Program-made: the position numbers and the translations under genes
Notes under the pieces: generated by a model
Told to the model about the DNA's origin: nothing
Seen by the model: the letters and a program-made list of their open reading frames with translations, nothing else
The model's database searches: none
Virus record (IMG/VR): IMGVR_UViG_3300012207_000003
Span: 1-64,000 of that record
From: a virus
Strand: one strand, 5' to 3'
Length of the DNA stretch: 64,000 nucleotides
Part shown: piece after piece, positions 16,311 to 23,524 of the stretch
Layout of the letters: each line of letters begins with the position of its first letter
Numbering within the stretch: position 1 is the stretch's first letter

Positions 16311-16342
16311 ACCCTGGCTAGTGGGGGAGGACTAGCCAGGGT
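16311..16342 (-). terminator. minus-strand terminator overlapping gene end
   Basis: An 11-bp perfect stem (16311-16321 with 16332-16342), ten-base loop, followed on the minus strand by TTTTTCTTG. The stop codon of the gene ending at 16332 is inside the stem. Confidence 0.88.
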
Positions 16343-16562
16343 CAAAAGAGGGTGGAAGATCACGTGGTGGAACTGGTTGGTATTTGCACTCAAAGCCTAT
16401 TCTATCCAGGCTGGCAAACAAACTTCCAGCATTGATATCACTGAGCAGGGGCAATACAGTCTTTGGATTCAATGGACAAGCGCGGTTATGGCATGCTGCA
16501 CATGGGAACTTGTACTGCCCTCTTTTTGTATGTTTTACGCGGATGAAATTGCGTTCTTCCAT
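16332..16562 (-). CDS. small cysteine-rich zinc protein
   Basis: A 76-residue protein with CAACHNRAC at residues 20-28 and a later Cys near residue 59, so a possible treble-clef-like metal site. The ATG at 16562 is used; a TTG six bases earlier is nearer to AGGAGG and is an alternative. The last codons and stop fall within the transcription terminator, which ties gene and terminator together. Confidence 0.65.
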   Translation of the reverse strand: MEERNFIRVKHTKRGQYKFPCAACHNRACPLNPKTVLPLLSDINAGSLFASLDRIGFECKYQPVPPRDLPPSFDPG

Positions 16563-16600
16563 CGGCAATACTTCCTCCTGTCACGTTGAGGGAGTGGTGT

Positions 16601-16942
16601 CTAACGGCGATAGGCGTTATCAGTGTTCCTGTACTCAGCTACATCATTCAAAGCGGTTTCTTTGAATGCTCTCAGTTGTGCTAATTCTTCTTCATACTGG
16701 CGAAGTTGTACTTTCAGCATTTTCATTTCTGCTATTGTGGCGGGGGCTTGATCGTCCTCGAATTGTTGCGCTAGATTGATATACTTCTCAATTGATTCCT
16801 CATTCGAGAGGACATCAGCAACGATAACAGAGCAAAACACGCCCTGCCCGAAGTCCTGATTCTCGCAAATATCTTGGAGCTTATTCATAGCTTCTTCTGA
16901 AAACGCTCTTCTTGAAAGTGAAACAGTACCTACTTTTGTCAT
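16601..16942 (-). CDS. coiled-coil hypothetical protein
   Basis: A 113-residue protein. The ATG at 16942, nine bases after AAAGGA, is preferred; the frame is open further upstream. The N-terminal half is mixed; residues 70-105 form a heptad coiled coil (MKMLKVQLRQYEEELAQLRA). I recognise no family. Confidence 0.65.
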   Translation of the reverse strand: MTKVGTVSLSRRAFSEEAMNKLQDICENQDFGQGVFCSVIVADVLSNEESIEKYINLAQQFEDDQAPATIAEMKMLKVQLRQYEEELAQLRAFKETALNDVAEYRNTDNAYRR

Positions 16943-17389
16943 GGTTAAAATTCCTTTCCTACGTGTACAAAAACGATAAGAAACAAGAGAAGAAAAGAGC
17001 AAGGCATGATGCGAGTCACGCACACGCTTACTTCCAAAGATGCGCTGTTCCTTGCTCTCTCCCTCTTTTTTGTGCGAGTGAGTGAAAGCTCCTCTGACTG
17101 CCGATAAGGAGAATAGGAGTCGTTCATCTGAACGTATTCTGCACAGCCTGTAGAGCTACGCCAACACGGTACACTCACTCACACATTTGGCGGTAACTTT
17201 CCAAGCCTACATACGATAGGCTTGATTGAACTTTTCATGTGTTTCGTATAACTAACTATTCAATTGTAAAGAATGGACAACGGCCTTACGGGTCATCCAT
17301 TCCGCAACGGCCCTCCTTTCTTTTTGTCTCAGGAAGAGCGTACAAATTGATCTTCCTGGCTACATCTATTCGACAAGCAAGTACGAAAT
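16943..17389. other. 447-base stretch without a supported gene
   Basis: No frame here has both a ribosome binding site and a plausible protein. Two inverted repeats are visible: 16996-17004 with 17050-17058 (9 bp) and 17202-17209 with 17217-17224 (8 bp, seven-base loop). They lie in the transcript leader of the 16942 gene and could be regulatory RNA. Confidence 0.4.
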
Positions 17390-17514
17390 GGGGGCTGGCC
17401 AGATTCGAACTGGCATCTCTGGAATGAGGGAAAGATACCTCCAGGGAATCACTCTTCCTCTCAAACCCTCCAACCTGGGGGAGTTGTGTGTTTTGCCATT
17501 TAAACTACAGTCCC
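17390..17514 (-). tRNA. tRNA-like element with outsized variable region
   Basis: On the minus strand a seven-base acceptor stem (17514-17508 with 17397-17391, one A-C mismatch) encloses a canonical D arm (GTTT, loop with GG, AAAC) and a canonical T arm with TTCGAAT loop. The anticodon arm is imperfect: CAAC/GTTG stem around a C-rich loop without a clear U33-anticodon frame. About 55 bases separate it from the T arm, where a normal variable region has 4-24, and these can form their own 10-bp hairpin with one mismatch. No CCA is encoded. It is a damaged, intron-like or specialised tRNA; isotype unknown (C-rich loop would suggest glycine). Confidence 0.5.
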
Positions 17515-17526
17515 CGCGAAAATCTA

Positions 17527-17916
17527 TCACAAAAGCTGCATTGGCGGTAAATCGCCATCACCGTCGGCAAGCGTATACAGATGAAAACTTGATAAGGCCA
17601 GGGTATCAGGATCTGTTTCATGCGCTTTTGATTGTTGCCTTAGAACTCGTGTATTGCGGCGCATAAGTGTACCTGACGGACGCAATGCCATAAGCTCCCG
17701 ATTGAGCAAACTAATACGTGACCTGGCGCGTTTTAGCTCCTGCTCTGACTCCATAGTACGCACTTCAAGCAAGCCTCTTTGCGCTTCCAGGCTCTGTACT
17801 TTCTGATAGTATTTATCATCTGCTTTTATCTGTGCGTTGCCTTGCTGATAGATGCCATATCCCAGTCCAGAACACGCCAGGATGAACAGGATAGCCATAA
17901 AAAGCGTAGATATCAT
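17527..17916 (-). CDS. membrane-anchored coiled-coil protein (Rz-like layout)
   Basis: A 129-residue protein: one N-terminal transmembrane helix (residues 3-23) followed by a coiled coil (about 35-80) and a polar tail. The layout is that of a spanin-like or membrane-tethered scaffold, but the location far from the lysis genes and beside the ATPase operon suggests a role with those membrane proteins. Its ATG follows AAGGA and overlaps the previous stop as ATGA. Confidence 0.65.
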   Translation of the reverse strand: MISTLFMAILFILACSGLGYGIYQQGNAQIKADDKYYQKVQSLEAQRGLLEVRTMESEQELKRARSRISLLNRELMALRPSGTLMRRNTRVLRQQSKAHETDPDTLALSSFHLYTLADGDGDLPPMQLL

Positions 17917-18125
17917 GGTTGAGGTTCCTTAATACTAATGCCCTCTTCACGCGCTCTCTGGCGCAATTGCGCTGGCTTAGAGTAGTATGTGTACATGTGA
18001 GGATTCAGGTCATGCAAATAATTGTCGTAGTCTTTGACGAGCTGCGCTAATACCATACAGCGTTCTCTTAAATCGCGCTCAGTGATGGAAGATGGTTTTT
18101 TATGATCTTCCTGATTTGGATTCAT
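17913..18125 (-). CDS. small hypothetical protein
   Basis: A 70-residue, helical, charged protein (ERDLRERCMVLAQLVKDYDNY, then AQLRQRAREEGI). The ATG at 18125 overlaps the upstream stop as ATGA, and its own stop overlaps the next start as ATGA. Function unknown. Confidence 0.65.
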   Translation of the reverse strand: MNPNQEDHKKPSSITERDLRERCMVLAQLVKDYDNYLHDLNPHMYTYYSKPAQLRQRAREEGISIKEPQP

Positions 18126-18298
18126 AAAGGTTTCTCTTTCTTTGGTCTGGCAACACGTACCAGTGGCTTGTTCGATTTTTGATAATAGATAGGTATTCCT
18201 CTGCATATCTCAGCACGTATGCTACACATAGTTTGATGACATTTACCGCAAATAGTACAGTGAGAAATACGGCATTTGGGATTGATACAAAGGGTCAT
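18122..18298 (-). CDS. cysteine-rich mini zinc protein
   Basis: A 58-residue protein with seven cysteines in its first 35 residues, including CTICGKC and two histidines, so one or two zinc sites. A GGA site lies six bases before the ATG at 18298. Coupled by ATGA overlap to the next gene. Function unknown. Confidence 0.65.
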   Translation of the reverse strand: MTLCINPKCRISHCTICGKCHQTMCSIRAEICRGIPIYYQKSNKPLVRVARPKKEKPL

Positions 18299-18306
18299 TA
18301 AGCTTC

Positions 18307-18417
18307 CTATCCTTTCAAATGCACACATGGCGATGAGATAGGAACAAAGCCACATAAGCCACAAAAATACTCATTTTCATGGTCACGTTTTCTAAGCCAA
18401 TTCCAGAACTTTTTCAT
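18307..18417 (-). CDS. 36-residue zinc-ribbon-like peptide
   Basis: A very short gene: MKKFWNWLRK, then FCGLCG and CVH, giving one possible zinc site. Support comes from an AAGGA site seven bases before the ATG and from an exact ATGA overlap with the stop of the membrane-HTH gene at 18414. The size is below most gene finders' limits. Confidence 0.6.
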   Translation of the reverse strand: MKKFWNWLRKRDHENEYFCGLCGFVPISSPCVHLKG

Positions 18418-19310
18418 GAAATTTTCCTTTCCTGATCCTGAACGAACAACAGAGCGGGGGGTTGTATGGAGTATCCTGGTTTAATTTTGAGAGTAGAAAT
18501 CTTCAACTTATCACCTTTTACATTTGCCTCAATTTCCCCTGCTTTCAATTGTTGTTTAAGCGTTGAAATTGCGTAGCCTGTGATGTGCGCAGCTTCCTCA
18601 AAAGTGACAAGATATTTTTGCGGACGAGTGACTTGTGAAGCCATATCAAGGCTTGAAAAACCGATTTCGTTTGTGAGTTCTTCCATCTCAAAACCAGGAG
18701 AGATTTCAGGAAGATTTTCCTCTGGTTTTTGCTTCAATTCTTGCCGCAGTTTTGGCTCCTGAAATGCTGCTTTTGCCACTTCTTTTATGTCAGAAATGGA
18801 GGTCAGAATTGAGTGCTTTTTGAGATCAGATTTGCGCACTTTTTCTGTTAATTTTGCCTCTGTTTCATCGTTGCGTTGCTTCAATTCCTCGGCTGATTCT
18901 GACTTAGAATTAAAGAGTTCCGCGACAATTGAATAGGCCAGATTTAAGAATGCAAAGGCACTTGCAAGTATCGGATTGAGCCAGTAGAAATCTGCGGCAC
19001 GGTTCAAATCTTGACTTTGGAATTGTGTTGCGTATTCCCAATTGACAATCCAGGAAAAGGCTGTAAGTCCCAAGATAAAAAGCCAGATACCTGCTAATGC
19101 CCATCCTGACATGCCTTTTCTAAAAAACATAATGCCGATAGTCAGAATCAAAGCAGTGACATCAATGCTGATAGCTAACGCATAAGAACCTGTCCAATCA
19201 GTATATGCAGGCTCAAAACTGTGGAAGAAATAGGCGATATGGCGCAAGGATGCATACAAAAATGCGCCATATGCGAAAATGAATACAACTCGGATAATAC
19301 TACGAAACAT
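18414..19310 (-). CDS. four-helix membrane protein with C-terminal HTH (DUF2637-like)
   Basis: A 298-residue protein. Four hydrophobic helices at roughly residues 5-25, 42-62, 69-90 and 108-130 resemble the DUF2637 family of actinobacterial plasmids and integrative elements. A charged linker and coiled coil follow (135-215). Residues about 228-275 contain an excisionase-like HTH (VTFEEAAHITGYAISTLKQQ). A membrane protein that carries its own DNA-binding domain could tether the element to the membrane. It is next to a HerA/FtsK-like ATPase, as DUF2637 genes often are. Confidence 0.7.
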   Translation of the reverse strand: MFRSIIRVVFIFAYGAFLYASLRHIAYFFHSFEPAYTDWTGSYALAISIDVTALILTIGIMFFRKGMSGWALAGIWLFILGLTAFSWIVNWEYATQFQSQDLNRAADFYWLNPILASAFAFLNLAYSIVAELFNSKSESAEELKQRNDETEAKLTEKVRKSDLKKHSILTSISDIKEVAKAAFQEPKLRQELKQKPEENLPEISPGFEMEELTNEIGFSSLDMASQVTRPQKYLVTFEEAAHITGYAISTLKQQLKAGEIEANVKGDKLKISTLKIKPGYSIQPPALLFVQDQERKIS

Positions 19311-19315
19311 ACCTA

Positions 19316-19483
19316 CTAGTCCCCTTTCCCTAAATATCTTTTCTTACGCTTATCATAATTAGAATCGACACCTGTATGCTCATCATGACGCATACGCAAT
19401 AGGAGTGAGATACGGCCAAACCACCAACCGATAAAAGTGCCTACAATACCACCACAGATAAAAGCAAACTCAAATTCTGGCAT
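19316..19483 (-). CDS. 55-residue single-span membrane protein
   Basis: One transmembrane segment with glycine zipper (FICGGIVGTFIGWWFG), then an Arg/Lys-rich cytoplasmic tail. The ATG at 19483 overlaps the TAA of the ATPase gene by one base and follows GGAGGG. It lies between the ATPase and the membrane-HTH genes, so probably belongs to the same complex. Confidence 0.7.
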   Translation of the reverse strand: MPEFEFAFICGGIVGTFIGWWFGRISLLLRMRHDEHTGVDSNYDKRKKRYLGKGD

Positions 19484-20940
19484 TATAAACCCTCCTCGTC
19501 TAAAACCTGTTTGATAATCTTGAATTGCTCTCCACTAAAGTGCATGGCATCTCGAATTTCAGTACGATTGAATCCTTGCTTGCGAAGTCTGATGATCTCA
19601 TTTCTGATTTCTAGTGCTACTGGTATGCTACGCTCAACTGAATCAACGATAGAAATTTCTGGCATATCATACTGAAATGGCTCTATGTCTGGTTTCACGC
19701 CATTTCTGAAATCATCAGAAATGTTTCTGATTTCTTCCTGATTTCTGAAATTTCCAGAAATGTTTCTGGAAAACAACAGGCGTATATCATCGGTTGTTGT
19801 ATCTGGAATTGCGACGATTTCAGGTTTGCGGTTTGAGGTTGCAAGCACTGCTTTTCCTGGCCCTGCGTTCTCTAAAATTGCCATCATGGACTTTGCTATA
19901 TCGTTTTCAAGTCCAGCCATTCTTGCCTGTTGTGGTGAGGTACAAAACACATAGCGGCTTGCCATTGCATCACGAACGAGCGTACCACCCAAGATGGAAG
20001 CGGGTACTCCTTGCCCTGATATCAAGGCAAACATACCAACTTTCCGACCTTCTAAGACAATACGGCGTATTGCTGGCAGTGCTTCCACAGCCATACTTGC
20101 AATAATTGGCATTTCATCGACTAATAAAAGAACAGGTTTAAAATGCGTTTGCCCCGCACGTCTGGCGCGTAACCTTTTTGTGAGATGTGCATCTAAACTG
20201 TGTGCATAGTCAATGATATCGCGTGGAGATTCGGCACATTCAAAGCTACTGCCAAGATCATCTAAGATAGATCCGTGAGGGTCAAATATAATCGGTTTGC
20301 CTCCAATTAATAGCACTTGACCGCATACATCACGTAGGAGCGTTGATTTGCCGGTACCAGGCCGTCCTACATCAAGTGTCGAAAGTAGATCAGTGATATC
20401 CCCCCATATAGGGCCTTGTGTGCCCTGCGCTAAGAAAAGGTGTCCTGGCCTGATTTGAGAGACAACAGAGCTAAATGGCGGGGCTATAGGCAAGGCGGGG
20501 GGTAGTAACTCTTGCTCGGCATGCCCCCAGTTTAGCTCTTTAATAGTTGTATTGGAGGCATTAGCCGCTAATGCAGCTTGTGGATGGATGATATTCATTT
20601 CGCTTCCATCAGCATATTTGACTTGCACAGAACAGCCTTGAAGCAACGCAAGACTAACGGTATCTCTTCTGTGCGTGCTGTCTTTGTGCTGATGCCTCAC
20701 GCTGATGTGATGCAAGCCATGCAGATGTACGGCTTTGCCTGCTTTCCAGGTGATAGGTAGCCCGACACATATACCTATCATCGCTGCGAGTGGCATACCC
20801 CAGCTATACCAGTTCAAGAGAATAAGAGAAAACAAACAAAAGAGAATCAGAAAAACCATAGCGCCTAAACCCAGCCATGTTTCAATTGGTAGTGATGTTC
20901 TGTATTCTCTCTTCTCAGATACAACTCTTTGTTCGTTCAT
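19483..20940 (-). CDS. HerA/FtsK-type DNA-translocase ATPase
   Basis: A 485-residue P-loop ATPase. Two N-terminal transmembrane helices (about residues 24-66), Walker A GRPGTGKST, IIFDPHG after it, and Walker B LLLVDEMP. The sensor-like SGQG motif follows. The C-terminal 40 residues look like a small HTH (RLRKQGFNRTEIRDAM). The family pumps DNA through membranes or septa (TraB, TcpA, FtsK). Phages rarely need one, which suggests plasmid transfer or partition. The ATG at 20940 is preferred to a GTG at 20946 by its distance to GGGG. Confidence 0.85.
   Translation of the reverse strand: MNEQRVVSEKREYRTSLPIETWLGLGAMVFLILFCLFSLILLNWYSWGMPLAAMIGICVGLPITWKAGKAVHLHGLHHISVRHQHKDSTHRRDTVSLALLQGCSVQVKYADGSEMNIIHPQAALAANASNTTIKELNWGHAEQELLPPALPIAPPFSSVVSQIRPGHLFLAQGTQGPIWGDITDLLSTLDVGRPGTGKSTLLRDVCGQVLLIGGKPIIFDPHGSILDDLGSSFECAESPRDIIDYAHSLDAHLTKRLRARRAGQTHFKPVLLLVDEMPIIASMAVEALPAIRRIVLEGRKVGMFALISGQGVPASILGGTLVRDAMASRYVFCTSPQQARMAGLENDIAKSMMAILENAGPGKAVLATSNRKPEIVAIPDTTTDDIRLLFSRNISGNFRNQEEIRNISDDFRNGVKPDIEPFQYDMPEISIVDSVERSIPVALEIRNEIIRLRKQGFNRTEIRDAMHFSGEQFKIIKQVLDEEGL
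19715..19770. repeat. in-gene palindromes in ATPase gene
   Basis: Two inverted repeats, TCAGAAA-2-TTTCTGA (19715-19730) and TCCAGAAA-2-TTTCTGGA (19753-19770), centred 39 bp apart. Further TTTCTGA half-sites lie at 19703 and 19742. They encode the repeated peptide RNIS[GD][ND]FRN of the ATPase linker. Confidence 0.75.
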
Positions 20941-21008
20941 ACTCACACATCCCCGTTTCCAGTTCGTTCTACTAGTGACGCTCTGTTAATCAATCCTACG
21001 GAGTGTTT

Positions 21009-21042
21009 AAACTGGCTTGCCATGTACATGGCAAGCCAGTTT
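21009..21042. terminator. 34-bp perfect palindrome
   Basis: Seventeen-base arms with no spacer, symmetrical ends AAA/TTT. It lies between the ATPase start at 20940 and the end of the gene at 21058, so probably terminates transcription from that gene. It could also be a protein-binding site. Confidence 0.7.
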
Positions 21043-21057
21043 GTTACTACGTTTTAC

Positions 21058-21309
21058 TTATCCTCTCCCGCAAAGTTTATCCCATAATGATGGCTCTTTT
21101 TCGACATTCGGGCCACTATTCCAATAATCACGGAATCCATCATAAAACGCTCTCGGATTGTCGCTTAAATCTTCAGACATGTGTTCAACTTGCATCGGCG
21201 AAACTTCAGCATCTACCTCTTCCAAAGTCTCTGCCCAGTCAGCACCATTATAGTAGTCGTCTGCTGAGTTAGCGTTAATAAAGTTTAATGCTGCTCGTAA
21301 AATTCCCAT
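21058..21309 (-). CDS. acidic hypothetical protein
   Basis: An 83-residue acidic protein with many Asp/Glu and aromatic residues (DDYYNGADWAETLEEVDAE), no Cys pattern and one Cys near the end. A DNA-mimic character is conceivable from the composition but not shown. An AAAGGG site precedes the ATG. Separated from the next upstream gene by two hairpins. Confidence 0.6.
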   Translation of the reverse strand: MGILRAALNFINANSADDYYNGADWAETLEEVDAEVSPMQVEHMSEDLSDNPRAFYDGFRDYWNSGPNVEKEPSLWDKLCGRG

Positions 21310-21341
21310 AGTCTTTGTCCCTTTCTGTTACACTTCTTTCA

Positions 21342-21391
21342 GATGAACATATCATCTGTGTGCTTGTTGCTTTGTCCTTTTGCAACAAGCA
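21342..21391. other. two intergenic hairpins
   Basis: AGATGA/TCATCT (21342-21358) and a 10-bp stem TGCTTGTTGC/GCAACAAGCA (21361-21370 with 21382-21391). They lie in the transcript between the genes at 21421 and 21309; they may be a terminator or a processing site. No U-tract is present. Confidence 0.5.
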
Positions 21392-21420
21392 CCATTTCTA
21401 AAACTACTACTAAAACTGCG

Positions 21421-21579
21421 CTACAACGACGCTAGAGCCTCTTCCAACCCTAAAACCCATAGTGCATCAGGTTCTTGCTTTGGCTGTGCTACAGGCTTCT
21501 TAAGCGCATAGCTAATGGCGATAATAAGCAACGTCACCGAGCCAAATAGGAAAAGTGTCGAGATAATTGAAAGGAACAT
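21421..21579 (-). CDS. 52-residue single-span membrane protein
   Basis: A transmembrane helix (FLSIISTLFLFGSVTLLIIAI region, residues 2-24) followed by a short polar tail. The ATG at 21579 follows GAGGAGGAGGG. It is similar in plan to the next protein, 15 bases upstream. Both may be accessory membrane peptides of the ATPase system or moron-like proteins. Confidence 0.65.
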   Translation of the reverse strand: MFLSIISTLFLFGSVTLLIIAISYALKKPVAQPKQEPDALWVLGLEEALASL

Positions 21580-21593
21580 ACTATCCCTCCTCC

Positions 21594-21743
21594 TCATGAT
21601 TTTTCCTGAACTGGAACAGGGACAGTAGCAGGCTTGTTCAAACGCCACTGTGCTAATGTGTGCTTGCTAATAACTACAATGGCAGCTCCGCCAGCTATCA
21701 AGAACAAATTGGTAAAAGAAATCACACAATACTCGACTAACAT
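21594..21743 (-). CDS. 49-residue single-span membrane protein
   Basis: A transmembrane helix (residues 4-26, with GGAAIVVIS) and a basic, Pro/Val-rich tail. The ATG at 21743 follows AGAGGG; the open frame extends upstream without a site. Function unknown. Confidence 0.6.
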   Translation of the reverse strand: MLVEYCVISFTNLFLIAGGAAIVVISKHTLAQWRLNKPATVPVPVQEKS

Positions 21744-21784
21744 ACACACCCTCTTTTCAAAAAAATACAGACTACACAAACATG

Positions 21785-22048
21785 CTATGGTAATTTCTCG
21801 TCAAGAATTTTGACGACTTCAACTTTGGAAGCTTCGATGATAAACGCTCCATCGATATCAAAGCTTGTCCACCATGTATCACGTATAACAGGCCTGTCAG
21901 CTCTTCCCCACTGAACCATCTCAATCTCTTCACCAAGATGAAATGTATATTCCCGATACGGGTCAACTGACCTCTTCATCGTCATCTCCTTGACACGAAC
22001 GAGAGCGCGTCTATGCCAATCATGTGATGCTATCATGTTCTCATTCAT
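21785..22048 (-). CDS. hypothetical protein
   Basis: An 87-residue mixed alpha/beta protein without recognised motifs. A GGAAAGGAT site precedes the ATG at 22048. It follows the XRE-type regulator by 26 bases, so probably the second gene of that operon. Confidence 0.6.
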   Translation of the reverse strand: MNENMIASHDWHRRALVRVKEMTMKRSVDPYREYTFHLGEEIEMVQWGRADRPVIRDTWWTSFDIDGAFIIEASKVEVVKILDEKLP

Positions 22049-22073
22049 CCTTTCCGAAATGTAGAACTACACA

Positions 22074-22301
22074 TCAGAGAATTTTCAATCCATCCAGATC
22101 ACCTACGTAAATATCTCGCTTCATGGCTTTGCTGAGTGCTTCTACAATCTTGAGTGCCGTTCGGCTAGAGCATTCATCCTGAAATATGGCTTTACTGGCC
22201 GTTCGCCAGGTGATTCTTGCTTCCCTGGCAAGCTTGGAAACATTCCAACCGAGATATTGACAATAATCCTGGAGCGTCACGAGATTATCTTCCTGATACA
22301 T
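22074..22301 (-). CDS. XRE/Cro-type helix-turn-helix regulator
   Basis: A 75-residue protein; the ATG at 22301 follows AAGAGG. The HTH is LQDYCQYLGWNVSKLAREAR, then ITWRTASKAIF as the recognition helix, as in phage Cro/CI-type and plasmid-maintenance regulators. It stands at the head of the minus operon, facing the 22.3-22.8 kb control region, and is the best candidate for a switch regulator. Confidence 0.8.
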   Translation of the reverse strand: MYQEDNLVTLQDYCQYLGWNVSKLAREARITWRTASKAIFQDECSSRTALKIVEALSKAMKRDIYVGDLDGLKIL

Positions 22302-22341
22302 AATACCTCTTATGATACGTATTTTACCTATGAATACACAA

Positions 22342-22370
22342 AGAATACCTAACAAATACAGAAAAAGCAA
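22342..22370 (-). promoter_or_regulatory. promoter for XRE-regulator operon
   Basis: On the minus strand TTGCTT (22370-22365), 17-base spacer, TATTCT (22347-22342), about 40 bases before the ATG at 22301. Confidence 0.55.
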
Positions 22371-22458
22371 GCAAACAGGCGTAAAAGAGGCAATTCAGGA
22401 AGATAAAAACAAACGTAAACGAAGTGTAGTAAACGTAGATAAAACGTTGAAAACAAAA

Positions 22459-22529
22459 ATCTACACTTCAATGAGCTTGAAAGGTTCAGCTTCTAAGCAC
22501 GAATGATAGGAAGTGTCGAAATGTAGACG
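22459..22529 (+). repeat. 71-bp composite element, left copy
   Basis: Four blocks of 11, 7, 11 and 20 bases (ATCTACACTTC; GCTTGAA; AGCTTCTAAGC; and 22510-22529) separated by 5, 6 and 11 bases. The same four blocks with the same spacer lengths but different spacer sequence occur in reverse orientation at 24247-24317. The outer blocks also pair with each other (CACTTC/GAAGTG). Confidence 0.85.
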
Positions 22530-22653
22530 CGTTTTGAACAAAGTTTTTTGAAAACCAGGATGGTTTGAGATACTTTTTGAAAGTTGTACACATTCTCAGA
22601 TAGTTTTCAACATTTCTGTGAATAAGTCCTATCTGGCGATGTGGAGATGAAAA

Positions 22654-22681
22654 AAAACGAATAATTACGAATTTTTGAAAA
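22654..22681. promoter_or_regulatory. 28-bp element shared with 59291
   Basis: Matches the reverse complement of 59291-59318 at 26 of 28 positions, centred on ACGAATAATTACGA. It lies 26 bases before the -35 of the 22707 promoter, in a position for an activator or repressor. Confidence 0.75.
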
Positions 22682-22706
22682 TTGCGAAAATTCATCTTGA
22701 AAATGC

Positions 22707-22735
22707 TTGACAATCAAGTTTGAATATGTTAACAT
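22707..22735 (+). promoter_or_regulatory. sigma-70 promoter for 22781 operon, with dyads
   Basis: TTGACA at 22707-22712, 17-base spacer, TAACAT at 22730-22735. CTTGA-3-TCAAG (22706-22718) covers the -35 and TTGAAT...ATTCAA (22720-22739) covers the -10, so operators overlap both boxes. Confidence 0.75.
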
Positions 22736-22780
22736 TCAAGTGTACCAAGAAAGTACAAAAGAAACAAAGGAGAAAACAAG

Positions 22781-23131
22781 ATGTATAGTCAGAATTTCAA
22801 ACCAGTTGCCTACCGTCGCAATGAGATCGAGGACATGAAGTCCTTCACCGAGATGGAGCAAGCACAATTCGAGCAAGAGCGCAACGAGCAGGACGCTCAT
22901 AACAACGCCAATACGCTCGTCTGGACACTCAGCAATGGGCAAGAAGTTCGCGTTCGTCCAGTCTATGACGATCATTTTGATTGCATCATGTACGCCGTCA
23001 AAATCGGCAATGCCGAGTATAGGAATTATGATCTTGAGTTAGTTCGCAATGTTCCTGGCGTCGTTGCAAAAGTCGGGCCAGTTGGCCTGACAGCAGAGCG
23101 CAAAAGCGCATTAGAGAAAATGGAGACATAA
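22781..23131 (+). CDS. hypothetical protein of control-region operon
   Basis: A 116-residue protein with a charged helical first half (residues 10-45, Glu/Gln rich) and a beta-type second half ending in a short helix. No family recognised. AAAGGAG lies before the ATG. Codon use is more GC-rich than in neighbouring genes. The stop overlaps the next start by one base. Confidence 0.65.
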   Translation: MYSQNFKPVAYRRNEIEDMKSFTEMEQAQFEQERNEQDAHNNANTLVWTLSNGQEVRVRPVYDDHFDCIMYAVKIGNAEYRNYDLELVRNVPGVVAKVGPVGLTAERKSALEKMET

Positions 23132-23478
23132 TGGAAAAGCAAGATGTTTTCGTTATATCCTCTCAAAAGGATATGGAAGCATTCAAGAAGTGGGGAGGCA
23201 AGCGTCAGGGCGCAGGTCGCCCGCATGAACACCAGGAATATCTCCTAGTTGAAGTCGTCGATTTCTACGGCGACAAGGACACGCTCATAGCAGGCATGGT
23301 TGGCAGTCGTGGCGTAGAAGCAAGAGCGCAAAGCATCGCTACCCATCATGTCAATGAGCAAGCGCTATCAGTCAAAATTGTAAAGCGTCTGTGTTGCTCC
23401 CATGGCGAGAGCGCACTAGTCGAAATCATAAAGCATGAGCAAGCAGCTATTGATATTCGCGAAGAATTGAAAAAGTAA
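23131..23478 (+). CDS. small protein with GGxRxGAGRP basic motif
   Basis: A 115-residue protein. KWGGKRQGAGRP at residues 21-32 is the basic motif found at the start of many phage and plasmid DNA-binding proteins. The rest is mixed alpha/beta with two adjacent cysteines in KRLCCSHGE. It lies between the two inverted 71-bp elements and is a candidate to bind them, which is an inference. One-base overlap with the previous gene. Confidence 0.65.
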   Translation: MEKQDVFVISSQKDMEAFKKWGGKRQGAGRPHEHQEYLLVEVVDFYGDKDTLIAGMVGSRGVEARAQSIATHHVNEQALSVKIVKRLCCSHGESALVEIIKHEQAAIDIREELKK

Positions 23479-23524
23479 CAGCCTCGCACAACAAGGTAGC
23501 CCGAAAGGGCGGAAAGGCACAAAA

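Larger units (their letters stand above)
22302..22780. promoter_or_regulatory. 479-base divergent control region
   Basis: Holds the minus promoter at 22342-22370, a lone GAAGTGTAG half-site at 22421, the 71-bp element at 22459-22529, the 28-bp shared element at 22654-22681 and the plus promoter at 22707-22735. No gene is supported here. Confidence 0.7.

Noticed and set aside
16945-17178. 77-codon minus-strand frame
   Set aside because: No ribosome binding site, unlikely composition, and it lies on the leader and inverted repeats of the 16942 gene.
20578-21272. Plus-strand frames across the ATPase start and the acidic gene
   Set aside because: They lie antisense to supported genes and lack ribosome binding sites.
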